Assembly (NCBI GenBank): GCA_903928955.1
Contig: CAIYTD010000128.1
Location: 1-24,471, forward strand
Direction: 5' to 3'
DNA: 24,471 bases
DNA from: Oligoflexia bacterium
Lineage (GTDB): Bacteria; Bdellovibrionota; UBA1018
Both the position numbers and the translations under genes were made by a program. Shown here piece after piece: positions 7,484 through 15,277 of the stretch; positions within the stretch are counted from its first letter, which is position 1, and each line of letters opens with the position of its first letter. Below the pieces are notes generated by a model. That model saw only the letters and a list, made by a program, of their open reading frames with translations. It was not told where the DNA came from and made no database searches.

Positions 7484-8640
7484 TTGCGCATACCCGTGTC
7501 GTCAGGCAAGAGTGTTTTACCTTTGAAGCCTTTTAAAGCCAAGAGGGAGCTTTCTTCGTAGTTCTTTAATTCTCGATGGATCGCGAAAGTGAGTTCTTCT
7601 ATTCCAACTCCACTCACTGCTGAAATGATCCAAGGTTCTTGAGGAGAGGCAGCTGTACCCCGAATCTTTGAAATGCGCTGCTGTAGGGCTGCTTTTGCTT
7701 CTGTAATCAGGGGTGAATGCGATTCAAATAAATCGATTTTATTGAGTACTACCATCTCAGGCATTTGGAGTAATTTTTCATTGAAAAGACCTAATTCATT
7801 GCGAATCGTTTGATACCGCTCCATGATTTTGTCGATGGCTTCGGAGATAGCTAGATCGGGAGAATCGTCCGGGCAGGTGAGATCCTCAAGAAGCTGAGTT
7901 CCATCTAGAAGATGAACAAAAACATGGGTTCTCTCAATATGTTTTAGAAATTTATGGCCTAGACCCATTCCACTATGTGCTCCCTCGATTAACCCAGGAA
8001 TATCTGCAACGACGAAACTTTCCAGACTAGGTAGGGATACCACGCCAAGGTGAGGAGTGAGGGTTGTAAAAGGATAGTCAGCTATCTTAGGACGAGCTGC
8101 GCTGATTCGAGAAATGAGTGTTGATTTACCTGCATTGGGGAATCCAATGATGGCCACGTCAGCAAGAAGCTTCAATTCTAGCTTAATTTCGTGGACTTCT
8201 CCTTCTTCTCCTGGCTGAGCAAATTTGGGAGCTTGGTGAGTCGAAGTCACAAAGTGTGCGTTTCCTTTGCCGCCTCGTCCGCCTTCGCATGCTAACCAGG
8301 TTTGCTTGTCTTCGGTGAGATCCACAAGAATTTCACCGGTTTGGGCATTTTTGATGACTGTTCCTGTGGGAAGATGGATTTCGATGTTTTCACCATCTCT
8401 ACCCGCCTTATTCGCGCCAGATCCATGGTTTCCATGGGGGGCTTGGTAAATGCGCTTGAAACGAAAATCTTGGAGGCTCCCCAGTTGATTGGAGGTAATG
8501 AATAGAATGTCACCGCCATCTCCCCCGTCACCGCCATCTGGCCCTCCGCGGGGCTCGAAAGTTTCACGCCGGAAACTAATGCAACCTGGGCCGCCATGCC
8601 CACCCGATATTCGAATAGTAGCTTCGTCAATAAAACGCAT
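7480..8640 (-). CDS. obg: Obg/CgtA GTPase
   Basis: Essential GTPase acting in late 50S subunit assembly and stress signalling. The N-terminal glycine-rich Obg fold is clear (GGHGGPGCISFRRE at 13-26, then a run of GGDGG repeats to 44). The G domain has G1 GFPNAGKST (166-174), G3 DIPG (213-216), G4 NKID (300-303) and G5 SAVSG (340-344). The 386-residue length matches proteobacterial Obg, with a short C-terminal tail of about 25 residues. The start MRFIDEATIRI is canonical and AAGG lies about 15 bases upstream. It follows rpmA by 125 bp and overlaps nadD. That gap holds a 14-bp palindrome GAGTAGGTCTACTC but no convincing promoter or terminator. Confidence 0.97.
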   Translation of the reverse strand: MRFIDEATIRISGGHGGPGCISFRRETFEPRGGPDGGDGGDGGDILFITSNQLGSLQDFRFKRIYQAPHGNHGSGANKAGRDGENIEIHLPTGTVIKNAQTGEILVDLTEDKQTWLACEGGRGGKGNAHFVTSTHQAPKFAQPGEEGEVHEIKLELKLLADVAIIGFPNAGKSTLISRISAARPKIADYPFTTLTPHLGVVSLPSLESFVVADIPGLIEGAHSGMGLGHKFLKHIERTHVFVHLLDGTQLLEDLTCPDDSPDLAISEAIDKIMERYQTIRNELGLFNEKLLQMPEMVVLNKIDLFESHSPLITEAKAALQQRISKIRGTAASPQEPWIISAVSGVGIEELTFAIHRELKNYEESSLLALKGFKGKTLLPDDTGMRN

Positions 8641-8765
8641 ACAGTGCGCCTTTTCCTTTCGTCCTCGTTCAATCTGTTCTATTTAAAGCTAAAATCTCCT
8701 GAACGAACAGAGTAGGTCTACTCAGTTGAAAGTCTTATTGCGCTCTGATGACAAGAGAGAAGGAT

Positions 8766-9035
8766 CTAAGCTGCTGGTGTAGCGGCTGGATATACCGAAA
8801 CTTGCTTTCTTTTACGATCAAAGCGTTCGAAAGTAACAATTCCTTCAACGAGAGCATAAAGTGTAAAATCACGGCCCAAGCCGACATTTCTGCCTGGATG
8901 AAATTTTGTTCCTACCTGACGAACAAGAATCTCTCCTGTGTTCACGAGTTGTCCGCCGTATCGCTTGACGCCCCGCATCTTGGGGTTACTATCGCGACCG
9001 TTTCTTGAGCTACCACCTGCTTTTTTATGTGCCAT
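8766..9035 (-). CDS. rpmA: 50S ribosomal protein L27
   Basis: Ribosomal protein whose N-terminus reaches toward the peptidyl transferase centre. The 89-residue sequence starts MAHKKAGGSSRNGRDSNPK with no cleavable N-terminal extension of the Firmicutes type, and continues with GVKRYGGQLV, ILVRQVGTKFHPG and VGLGRDFTLYAL, all family hallmarks. AGG lies just upstream of the ATG. It is 22 bp after rplU and precedes obg, the widely conserved rplU-rpmA-obg order. Confidence 0.98.
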   Translation of the reverse strand: MAHKKAGGSSRNGRDSNPKMRGVKRYGGQLVNTGEILVRQVGTKFHPGRNVGLGRDFTLYALVEGIVTFERFDRKRKQVSVYPAATPAA

Positions 9036-9057
9036 GACCTAAAATCCTCAAATCCAA

Positions 9058-9543
9058 TTAAGAAGTCTTTTTTGCCTGAGCCGCCGCCGCTGCTGCCAAT
9101 CGTTTTCGCGATCCCAGAATAGGAGCAGTAAAAGCTTCTCCTTTTGGTTTTAAATGGGATTGAAATTTACTGAGTCGCAGTTTTTTATCTTCATCACTCA
9201 AAGTAATTTTTTCGCCTGATCCAGTATCTACTGAGGTCACTAGTATTTGGCTATATTCTTGGCGATGACCTTGTGTACGGCGGTATTGCTTACGCCGTTT
9301 CATCTTAACAATTAAAATTTTATCACCTCGACCTTGGCCGACGACTTCAGCTTGAACGCTTGCGCCGCTTACGTAGGGTTTGCCTAGGACGATTTGTGCC
9401 TTTTCGTGATTTGCCTTGCTAAAAAAGAGGACTTGGTCAAACTGGATAGGAGCACCAACATCACCTTCCAGTTTTTCAATTTGCAAGAAATCGCCGGGTT
9501 GCACACGATACTGTTTTCCACCTGCTTCAATGACTGCGTACAT
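9058..9543 (-). CDS. rplU: 50S ribosomal protein L21 with C-terminal extension
   Basis: Binds 23S rRNA domain I in the large subunit. I place the start at the ATG at 9541-9543 because it yields MYAVIEAGGKQYRVQPGD, the canonical L21 N-terminus; a longer frame to 9633 would overlap the upstream gene and adds 30 residues unlike any L21. The core ends near KRRKQYRRTQGHRQ and YSQILV (about residue 100). The 161-residue product then carries about 55 extra residues, ending in a lysine/alanine-rich tail (LAAAAAAQAKKTS). Typical L21 is about 103 residues. The extension could be a lineage-specific rRNA-binding tail; its role is not known to me. Confidence 0.95.
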   Translation of the reverse strand: MYAVIEAGGKQYRVQPGDFLQIEKLEGDVGAPIQFDQVLFFSKANHEKAQIVLGKPYVSGASVQAEVVGQGRGDKILIVKMKRRKQYRRTQGHRQEYSQILVTSVDTGSGEKITLSDEDKKLRLSKFQSHLKPKGEAFTAPILGSRKRLAAAAAAQAKKTS

Positions 9544-9569
9544 AGACGCTGAAAAGTGCCTGAAAGGCG

Positions 9570-10145
9570 CTATTCTGTCAATAGTTTTCTTCTCAGCTTG
9601 AGGAGTTGATGGAGAGTCAGGTCTAATGCCCAATCGAAACCGGCACGTTTACCTCCTTTTTGGGAGATAGTAATCCAACTTTTTATGTTTTCAAATTGAC
9701 TGAAATGGTAACGCGCTTCTGGGTGATCGGGGTCAAAAATTTCCATCGGAGTCTTGGATTCGATCGCATATGCAAATCGTTTGAGTTGCTGTTTCGCTTT
9801 TCTTCTTGCTCGGACGAGATTGCGTCTGCATTTGACTTCTCCGACTAAAATTGCTTGGTGGTCAGAGTTTCTAAAAACAACTAAATCGAGCTCACCTAAA
9901 GTCTTACCATTTCGCTGATAGGTGATTCCAGTTTGGATAGTGTATTCGGGGTCAGAGAAATAACTTTCGAGTTGTTTTTTTGCAACTTGCTCACAAATGG
10001 TTCCAGTAACTTGATACTGGGCGGGAGGTGAATTTTTAAAAAGTTTATAAAATTCATAAAAAGAGTTGGATTCTCGGGCGAGAGAGTCGATGGGGACAAG
10101 AGAATGGAAGCCGAAAAAAATCCATATTAGAATTTTTCGATTCAT
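9570..10145 (-). CDS. Predicted exported PD-(D/E)XK nuclease-like protein
   Basis: A 191-residue protein beginning with a plausible Sec signal peptide: basic n-region MNRK, hydrophobic stretch LIWIFFGFHSLVPI, and a possible signal peptidase I site after SLA (residue 23). The mature part shows a nuclease-like core ordered as in the PD-(D/E)XK superfamily: Glu52 in a helix, GELDLVVF with Asp87 (84-91), and VGEVKCRR with Glu103 and Lys105 (101-108). The spacing resembles YraN/UPF0102 and related restriction-type cores. The C-terminus is basic. I do not recognise a named family. Its stop lies 26 bp before rplU and its start 171 bp after cdd, so it may be co-transcribed with either. The 10146-10316 gap is AT-rich with a weak minus-strand TATATAA and no clear -35 box. 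An anchored rather than cleaved N-terminus is possible. Confidence 0.75.
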   Translation of the reverse strand: MNRKILIWIFFGFHSLVPIDSLARESNSFYEFYKLFKNSPPAQYQVTGTICEQVAKKQLESYFSDPEYTIQTGITYQRNGKTLGELDLVVFRNSDHQAILVGEVKCRRNLVRARRKAKQQLKRFAYAIESKTPMEIFDPDHPEARYHFSQFENIKSWITISQKGGKRAGFDWALDLTLHQLLKLRRKLLTE

Positions 10146-10316
10146 AATCCATGCCTTTACAAAAAGATGTTGATGGAAAAAAAAAGAGACTTAATGAAGT
10201 TGAAATATTATTTATATAGAATTTATCCCCCCGGACACACACAAGATAACCGCTTCTTCCATAACAGTGAATCGAGAGAGACGCAAGTTTTTGTGGATTT
10301 CGGGTAACTTCTCTAG

Positions 10317-10748
10317 CTAGAACTTAATTTTCATATGTGCAGCGGCAAAAGCATGAGGGAAAATTTGATCAAAAAGTAAGGACTGAAAATCGCCTTCTAA
10401 GTTCGCTGTATAAATGACAGTATTTTTCGCAAATTCTGCTATTACCTGGCGACACATTCCACAGAGCGGAGAAGGGGGTGTGGTGTTTGTTATTACCATG
10501 ACTTCGCTAATCTGAATCGTTCCTTGCTCGCTAATGGCTTTTTGAATAGCAACGCGCTCTGCACAGACGGTTGCTCCAAAAGAAGAATTTTCAACATTAC
10601 ATCCGTGGTAGATGTTTCCATCAGAAGTGCGAATTGAAGCTCCTACAGCAAATCCGCTATAAGGGGAGTAGGATCGTTCTCGCGCAAGAAGGGCTTTTTG
10701 ATAAAGTTCTTTGACTTTCGATGAGCAAGAATGAATTTTTAAAATCAC
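10317..10748 (-). CDS. cdd: Cytidine deaminase
   Basis: Zinc enzyme that deaminates cytidine and deoxycytidine to uridine and deoxyuridine. The 143-residue size fits the small homotetrameric class. Zinc and proton-shuttle residues are visible: Cys62-Ala-Glu64 in GATVCAERVA, and Cys96 and Cys99 in PLCGMCRQ. The usual PCGxCRQ has leucine in place of proline here, a small variation. YSPYSGFAVGA (27-37) and CNVENSSFG (50-58) bind substrate. The start codon is GTG (10746-10748), overlapping the punA stop as GTGA. Last gene of the deo operon; it feeds uridine/deoxyuridine to the phosphorylase upstream. Confidence 0.95.
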   Translation of the reverse strand: MILKIHSCSSKVKELYQKALLARERSYSPYSGFAVGASIRTSDGNIYHGCNVENSSFGATVCAERVAIQKAISEQGTIQISEVMVITNTTPPSPLCGMCRQVIAEFAKNTVIYTANLEGDFQSLLFDQIFPHAFAAAHMKIKF

Positions 10749-11611
10749 AAAGTTGCCACTTTTTGATGAGTGAGTCGTGGAATGGCTGAAATAATAATCT
10801 TCTTTATTTTACCTACGCTCACTTGAGATGTTTCCATGACTTCTTGATGAGACAATTTAACGGAGGACAGGCCCGCTGCTAAATTAGTAATGCAACTGAT
10901 TCCAGCAACTCGAACTCCTAAATGATTAGCAGCAATGCTTTCGGGTACGGTAGACATTCCCACTGCATCTGCCCCAAAAGTCCGAAGCATTCTTACTTCT
11001 GCAGGGGTTTCGTACGTGGGACCTAAAAGCCCAGCATAGATTCCTTGATGAATGGGAATATCCAGTTCGGTTGCAGTTTGTTGGAGAACTTTTAAACAGT
11101 TTTGACTGTATGCCTCAGACAGATCAGGAAATCTTGGGCCTAGCTCTGTCATGTTTCGACCTTTCAGCGGGTTGTCTCCCATGAGATTCAGATGATCGCT
11201 AATCAACATTAGATCTCCTGGTCGATAGAGAGTATTGATTCCGCCTGCTGCATTGGTCAGAATAAGAGTTTGGATTCCTAAACCACAAATCGCACGAGTT
11301 GGAAAAACGACTTCTTCCATCGAGTAGCCTTCATAGCGATGAAATCTTCCCTGGAGAAAGACAACAGATATTCCGTTTAGTTTTCCTAGAATCATTTTTC
11401 CAGCGTGACCTTCAATGGCAGTTCCGTGAAAATGAGGAATTTCAGCATAAGGAATGACAGTAGGGTTTTCTACAGAATCCGCAATAGATCCTAAGCCAGA
11501 ACCTAAGATAAGCCCAATATCAGGCTTAATTGACCATTTTCTTTGAATGAATTCGACTGTTTCGTTCATTTTTTGGTAGATATTTTTTTGTGACATTTGA
11601 CTACTTTCCAT
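10745..11611 (-). CDS. punA: Purine-nucleoside phosphorylase (trimeric type)
   Basis: Phosphorolyses purine (deoxy)ribonucleosides to base and (deoxy)ribose-1-phosphate. At 288 residues it belongs to the trimeric PNP class (PunA/human-like), not the hexameric E. coli DeoD. Motifs: GSGLG (37-41), GRFHRYEG (88-95), NAAGG (120-124), GPTYETPAE (197-205), MSTVPE (219-224) and TNLAAG with Asn243, the residue that gives preference for 6-oxopurines (guanosine, inosine). The ATG shares one base with the deoA stop (TAATG). Start could be Met6, since the core begins only near residue 15. Confidence 0.94.
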   Translation of the reverse strand: MESSQMSQKNIYQKMNETVEFIQRKWSIKPDIGLILGSGLGSIADSVENPTVIPYAEIPHFHGTAIEGHAGKMILGKLNGISVVFLQGRFHRYEGYSMEEVVFPTRAICGLGIQTLILTNAAGGINTLYRPGDLMLISDHLNLMGDNPLKGRNMTELGPRFPDLSEAYSQNCLKVLQQTATELDIPIHQGIYAGLLGPTYETPAEVRMLRTFGADAVGMSTVPESIAANHLGVRVAGISCITNLAAGLSSVKLSHQEVMETSQVSVGKIKKIIISAIPRLTHQKVATL

Positions 11612-12930
11612 TAAATTTGTTCGAAAATTAATTTTGGGACAGATTTACGGGTTCCCGAGATTGCGATCGCTTGTTGAAATCGTGGTTCTAATGAGGATAG
11701 GTCAGTTTTTTCTTGAGCATAGAGCGTAATTAAGGGTTCACCTATTTGAACTTTATTTCCTAATTTTTTATAAAAAACCATACCTACAGCAGCGTCAATT
11801 GTGTCGCTGACTTTTTTCCGCCCGCCACCGAGATCGATCAAAATTTTTCCAAGTTCTTCGGTATTCATCCTCCCAATGTAACCGCGTTTTTTGGCTTTCC
11901 AGGTGACTTGCTGAGGTGCTAAAGGAAGGCTATGAGTTGGGTGGACCTTCGAAAGATTACCGCCTTGAGCATCAACCAGTTTTTGAAAAACCTTCCAAGC
12001 ACTTCCATCCGCAAGGTGGCTGTGCGCTAGTTTGCGCCCTTCCGTTAAATTGCGAACCACTTTTCCTAAGCAGAGCATTTGTGCACATAAATGAATGGTG
12101 AGTTCCTTCAGATCCGCTGAGCAAAATTCACTCGTTTTTTCATTTTTTAGAATCTCAATGGATTCTCGAACTTCCACTGCATTTCCTACTGCATAGCCGA
12201 GAGGTTGGTTCATGCTTGTGAGAATGGCGCGGCAGGGCAATTTCATTTTTTTTGCAACTTGGATCAAGCTTTGAGCGAGTTTTCTTGCCTGTTGATGTGT
12301 TTTCATGAAGGCGCCACTGCCCACTTTTACATCTAGAACTAAGCCTTCTGTACCCTCTGCTAATTTTTTGGATAATATAGATGCTGTAATGAGCGGAACG
12401 CACTCGACTGTTCCCGTGACATCTCTGAGGGCATAAAGTTTTTTGTCGATGGGAGCAATTTTTTCTGTTTGACCTGTCATGGCGCATCCGACTCGATTCA
12501 AAACTTGCGTAAATTCATTTCGAGTTAGATGAACATTGAAGCCAGGAATCGATTCTAACTTATCGAGAGTTCCCCCGCTGTGTCCTAAGCCCCGACCTGA
12601 CATCATTGGAACTTTTAGCCCACAAGAGGCGGCGAGAGGCGCTAAAATAAGGGAGACTTTATCTCCCACTCCTCCGGTAGAATGTTTATCAATTTTGGGC
12701 CCTTGAATTTCGGATAGATCGTAGCGTTCTCCGCTTTCGAGCATGGCCTCGGTTAGGGCAACTGTCTCTTCGAGAGACATACCTTGAAAGTAGATGGCCA
12801 TCAAAAATGCTGTGGCTTGATAATCTGCAACTTCCCCGGAAGAGATCCCTTGAATAAATTCGCGGAGCTCGTCCTTCTTCAGCTCTTTTCCATCTCGTTT
12901 TTTTTGAATAATAGAAGAGGGAGTACTCAT
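11611..12930 (-). CDS. deoA: Thymidine / pyrimidine-nucleoside phosphorylase
   Basis: Splits thymidine (and possibly uridine and deoxyuridine) with phosphate to base plus (deoxy)ribose-1-phosphate. The 439-residue protein has the complete family layout: alpha domain with DKHSTGGVGDKVS (81-93) and SGRGLGHSGGTLDKLE (111-126), the substrate strand YALRDVT (167-173) with Arg170, and ITASILSKKLAEG (182-194) holding the base-binding Ser185 and lysines. The alpha/beta C-terminal domain runs to the end. Sequence alone does not separate strict thymidine phosphorylase from the broader pyrimidine enzyme (pdp), so the symbol follows operon context. ATG overlaps the deoB stop (ATGA). Confidence 0.94.
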   Translation of the reverse strand: MSTPSSIIQKKRDGKELKKDELREFIQGISSGEVADYQATAFLMAIYFQGMSLEETVALTEAMLESGERYDLSEIQGPKIDKHSTGGVGDKVSLILAPLAASCGLKVPMMSGRGLGHSGGTLDKLESIPGFNVHLTRNEFTQVLNRVGCAMTGQTEKIAPIDKKLYALRDVTGTVECVPLITASILSKKLAEGTEGLVLDVKVGSGAFMKTHQQARKLAQSLIQVAKKMKLPCRAILTSMNQPLGYAVGNAVEVRESIEILKNEKTSEFCSADLKELTIHLCAQMLCLGKVVRNLTEGRKLAHSHLADGSAWKVFQKLVDAQGGNLSKVHPTHSLPLAPQQVTWKAKKRGYIGRMNTEELGKILIDLGGGRKKVSDTIDAAVGMVFYKKLGNKVQIGEPLITLYAQEKTDLSSLEPRFQQAIAISGTRKSVPKLIFEQI

Positions 12931-14177
12931 GATGGCTCAATCCCCAGCATCGAAAGAAAGGAAGTGCCTACGAGTGAAGTTGGGTGGGGAATTCTTCCCA
13001 GAAGGCCTGCAACTGCAGTTGCCCCTAAATCAGCAAAGGTGGTTCTAATCCCTAGATCGAGAGGACCTGGAAGATTTTGCGCAGGGCTATAGGCCAGAAT
13101 CGGTATATATTCTCGGGTGTGATCCGTTCCAGGAAAAGTGGGGTCATTGCCGTGATCGGCTGTAATCAGGAGAAGGTCTGTGGGAAGCAATTCTTTTTTG
13201 ATGTTGGGAAGAACGAGGTCAAATTCTTCTAAAGCTCTCCCAAAGCCAACTACGTCACGACGGTGGCCATAAAGCATATCAAAATCAATTAAGTTGCAAA
13301 AAAGAAGCCCTGCTTTTGTCGTTTTGATTTGTTCGAGTAGGACTTTTAATCCATCTGTATTTCCTCGGGTATCAATATTAGATTGAATCCCTTGAGCTGC
13401 ATAGATGTTGGAGATTTTACCCATTCCTAAAGTAGGAATTCCTTCTCGGCATAAAATATCTAAGTAGGTTTCGGAGCGAGGCGGTTGAGCATAGTCTTTT
13501 CGATTGTAGGTTCTTTGGAATGGCTTTTGTTGAATCGAGCCTCCTATAAAGGGTCGGGCAATCACTCGGCCTATTTGAAGTTCATCACAAATTTTGCGAG
13601 CAGATTTGCAAATCGAATAAAGCCGATCCAGACCGAAAGTGTCCTCATGGGCAGCTACCTGCCAAACGCTGTCTGCACTGGTATAGAGAATGGGCTTTCC
13701 AGTCTGAAGATGCTCTTCGCCCCATTCTTTAATGATTTCTGTTCCGCTTGCTGACTGATTTCCGAGAACTCCGGGTAATTGATTTTCCTGGATCCATCGG
13801 TTAACGACTTCCATTGGAAATCCATTGGGAAAGGTGACAAAGGGTTTCGAGAGGACTAGGCCGGCCATTTCCCAATGGCCTGATGTGGTGTCTTTTCCTT
13901 GGGAAAGTTCAATAGCTTTTCCAAATGCGCCTTCTCCTTTTCCAGCAGAACGGGGGGGTGTTCCTACTATTTCTGTGATATTTCCAAGGCCTAAAGCTTC
14001 CATATGAGGTAGGTTGAGCGATTTTCCGGTTTTGAGCTGAAATGCCCTCGAAAGATTTCCCAGAGTATTGGCCCCCCGGTCTTGAAAAGCAGCAGCATCG
14101 GGCAATTCGCCTGCCCCTACGCCATCTAAGACGACCCAAATAATGCGATGAAAAAGAGGATGTGTGAGATGATTCAT
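12927..14177 (-). CDS. deoB: Phosphopentomutase
   Basis: Converts (deoxy)ribose-1-phosphate to the 5-phosphate; alkaline phosphatase superfamily with two Mn ions. The 416-residue protein (family 390-407) has VLDGVGAGELPDA (16-28) with the first metal Asp, DTTSGHWEMAG (96-106) with the phosphorylatable threonine, and the C-terminal metal site TADHGNDPTFPGTDHTRE (339-356). It joins the nucleoside phosphorylases to DeoC in the same transcript. The ATG starts 2 bp after the deoC stop. The first eight residues before RIIWVVLDG are extra compared with many homologues. Confidence 0.95.
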   Translation of the reverse strand: MNHLTHPLFHRIIWVVLDGVGAGELPDAAAFQDRGANTLGNLSRAFQLKTGKSLNLPHMEALGLGNITEIVGTPPRSAGKGEGAFGKAIELSQGKDTTSGHWEMAGLVLSKPFVTFPNGFPMEVVNRWIQENQLPGVLGNQSASGTEIIKEWGEEHLQTGKPILYTSADSVWQVAAHEDTFGLDRLYSICKSARKICDELQIGRVIARPFIGGSIQQKPFQRTYNRKDYAQPPRSETYLDILCREGIPTLGMGKISNIYAAQGIQSNIDTRGNTDGLKVLLEQIKTTKAGLLFCNLIDFDMLYGHRRDVVGFGRALEEFDLVLPNIKKELLPTDLLLITADHGNDPTFPGTDHTREYIPILAYSPAQNLPGPLDLGIRTTFADLGATAVAGLLGRIPHPTSLVGTSFLSMLGIEPS

Positions 14178-14179
14178 GA

Positions 14180-14980
14180 CTAATAGGTGCCGTTCTGATG
14201 GGGGTGTGTGGGAGTTTGTGTCACAATCGAAATGCTTGCGGAAGCACCAATACGAGAAGCACCTGCTTCAATCATTTGCATAGCATCTTTGAAGGTACGA
14301 ATTCCACCTGAAGCTTTGACCCCCATTTGAGGTCCTACAATGCGTCGCATCAGGGAAACATCTTCCACTGTCGCACCGCCTCCCCCAAACCCGGTCGAAG
14401 TTTTTACAAAAGCAGCACCAGCCGCTTTGGCTAGGGCGCAGCCAATTATTTTTTGCTCTAAATTGAGGATAGCTGTTTCTAAAATGACTTTTACTGGATG
14501 AGGAGCAGATACTTGGACAACTTGATGGATATCATAAAAAACCTGGGAGTAGTCTCGATCTTTGAGAGCACCCAACGGGATGACCATATCGATTTCCTGG
14601 GCTCCTAGTCGGATTGCTTCACTTGCTTCAAATACTTTAGTAGCTGTGGTGGAAGCTCCTAATGGAAAACCAACAACTGCAACTACTCGAGATGACGAGC
14701 CTTTTAAGAGATTTGCAGCCAGCTCAACAGAGCTTGAGTTGACGCAGACGGAACCCAACTGATTTTCACGTGCTTCACTGCAGAGCTCTTCTATTTCTCT
14801 CCGTGTTGCATCTCCTTTAAGCAAGGTATGATCTATTTTCGAAGCGAGTGATTCCTGAGATGGAAAGCGAGGAGGTATGTCAGCAAAATGGACTTGATGG
14901 GCAATAGAGGGAGGTGAAACTTGGTTGAGCTCGTTTTGAATAGCACTAACTAACTGATTGATGAGTAAATCTAAAGACAT
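14180..14980 (-). CDS. deoC: Deoxyribose-phosphate aldolase
   Basis: Class I aldolase cleaving 2-deoxyribose-5-phosphate to glyceraldehyde-3-phosphate and acetaldehyde. The TIM-barrel active site is intact: Asp131 in IDMVIPLG (130-137), Schiff-base Lys193 in FVKTSTGFGGGG (191-202), and Lys222 in VKASGGIR (221-228). The core starts near IDHTLLKGDAT (49-59), so about 45 residues precede it, longer than the short bacterial form. The start is supported by a strong ribosome binding site, GAGGTG (14983-14988), just before the ATG. First gene of the deo operon; a palindrome and a TTGACA box lie about 70 bp upstream. Confidence 0.95.
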   Translation of the reverse strand: MSLDLLINQLVSAIQNELNQVSPPSIAHQVHFADIPPRFPSQESLASKIDHTLLKGDATRREIEELCSEARENQLGSVCVNSSSVELAANLLKGSSSRVVAVVGFPLGASTTATKVFEASEAIRLGAQEIDMVIPLGALKDRDYSQVFYDIHQVVQVSAPHPVKVILETAILNLEQKIIGCALAKAAGAAFVKTSTGFGGGGATVEDVSLMRRIVGPQMGVKASGGIRTFKDAMQMIEAGASRIGASASISIVTQTPTHPHQNGTY

Positions 14981-15045
14981 GTCACCTCAAGGATATTTTT
15001 TTCGCCCCTTGTCATGTATTGCAGCTCAGAGAAATCCTACTTTTT

Positions 15046-15061
15046 ACTTGAAGTGTCAAGT
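15046..15061. promoter_or_regulatory. Palindrome at the presumed deoC promoter
   Basis: ACTTGA-AGTG-TCAAGT, a perfect 6-bp inverted repeat with a 4-bp centre, overlaps a minus-strand TTGACA hexamer (15054-15059). A TTGACA match suggests a -35 box for deoC, but the -10 is poor: GATTTC at 17 bp, or TAGGAT (15034-15039) at an unusually short 14 bp. The palindrome is a reasonable candidate operator for a repressor of the deo operon; the regulator is not in this window and no known DeoR or CytR site is claimed. Confidence 0.4.
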
Positions 15062-15095
15062 CGGATTCGTTACGTTTAAAGAAGAAAGAAAGGTT

Positions 15096-15145
15096 GGGCT
15101 TTACGAGTCAAGTTAAGTTGGGTTGCCCAGAGTCATGTAAAGCCC
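15096..15145. repeat. Nested inverted repeat
   Basis: GGGCTTTAC (15096-15104) and GTAAAGCCC (15137-15145) form a perfect 9-bp inverted repeat. The 32-nt interior can fold again through TGGG-TTG-CCCA. It lies between the deoC and rne promoters, outside any supported gene. It could be a structured RNA element, a terminator-like barrier between divergent units, or a protein site; nothing in the sequence decides. Confidence 0.5.
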
Positions 15146-15277
15146 TCGTAATGGAAGTTGAGGAAAAGAAATTCTTCATTCCCCGGTTGGGAAGTAATGC
15201 TCGGGCTGTTTGTCCCTGGCTGAGAGTTGCTGGGAGCTTTGCTTTCGGTGCCGCGCCTTGCGCGCGCCAATTCGGGA

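Noticed and set aside
9561..9572. GCCT-GAA-AGGC mini-hairpin between the nuclease-like gene and rplU as a terminator
   Set aside because: A 4-bp stem with a 3-nt loop and no proper U-run is too weak to call.
9544..9633. Longer L21 frame starting at 9633
   Set aside because: It would overlap the end of the upstream nuclease-like gene and add 30 residues before the canonical MYAVIEAGGKQY start.
12155..12940. Minus-strand frames of 110 and 83 codons inside deoA (12155-12487, 12689-12940)
   Set aside because: They are other-phase shadows of the clearly coding deoA frame and show no family motifs.
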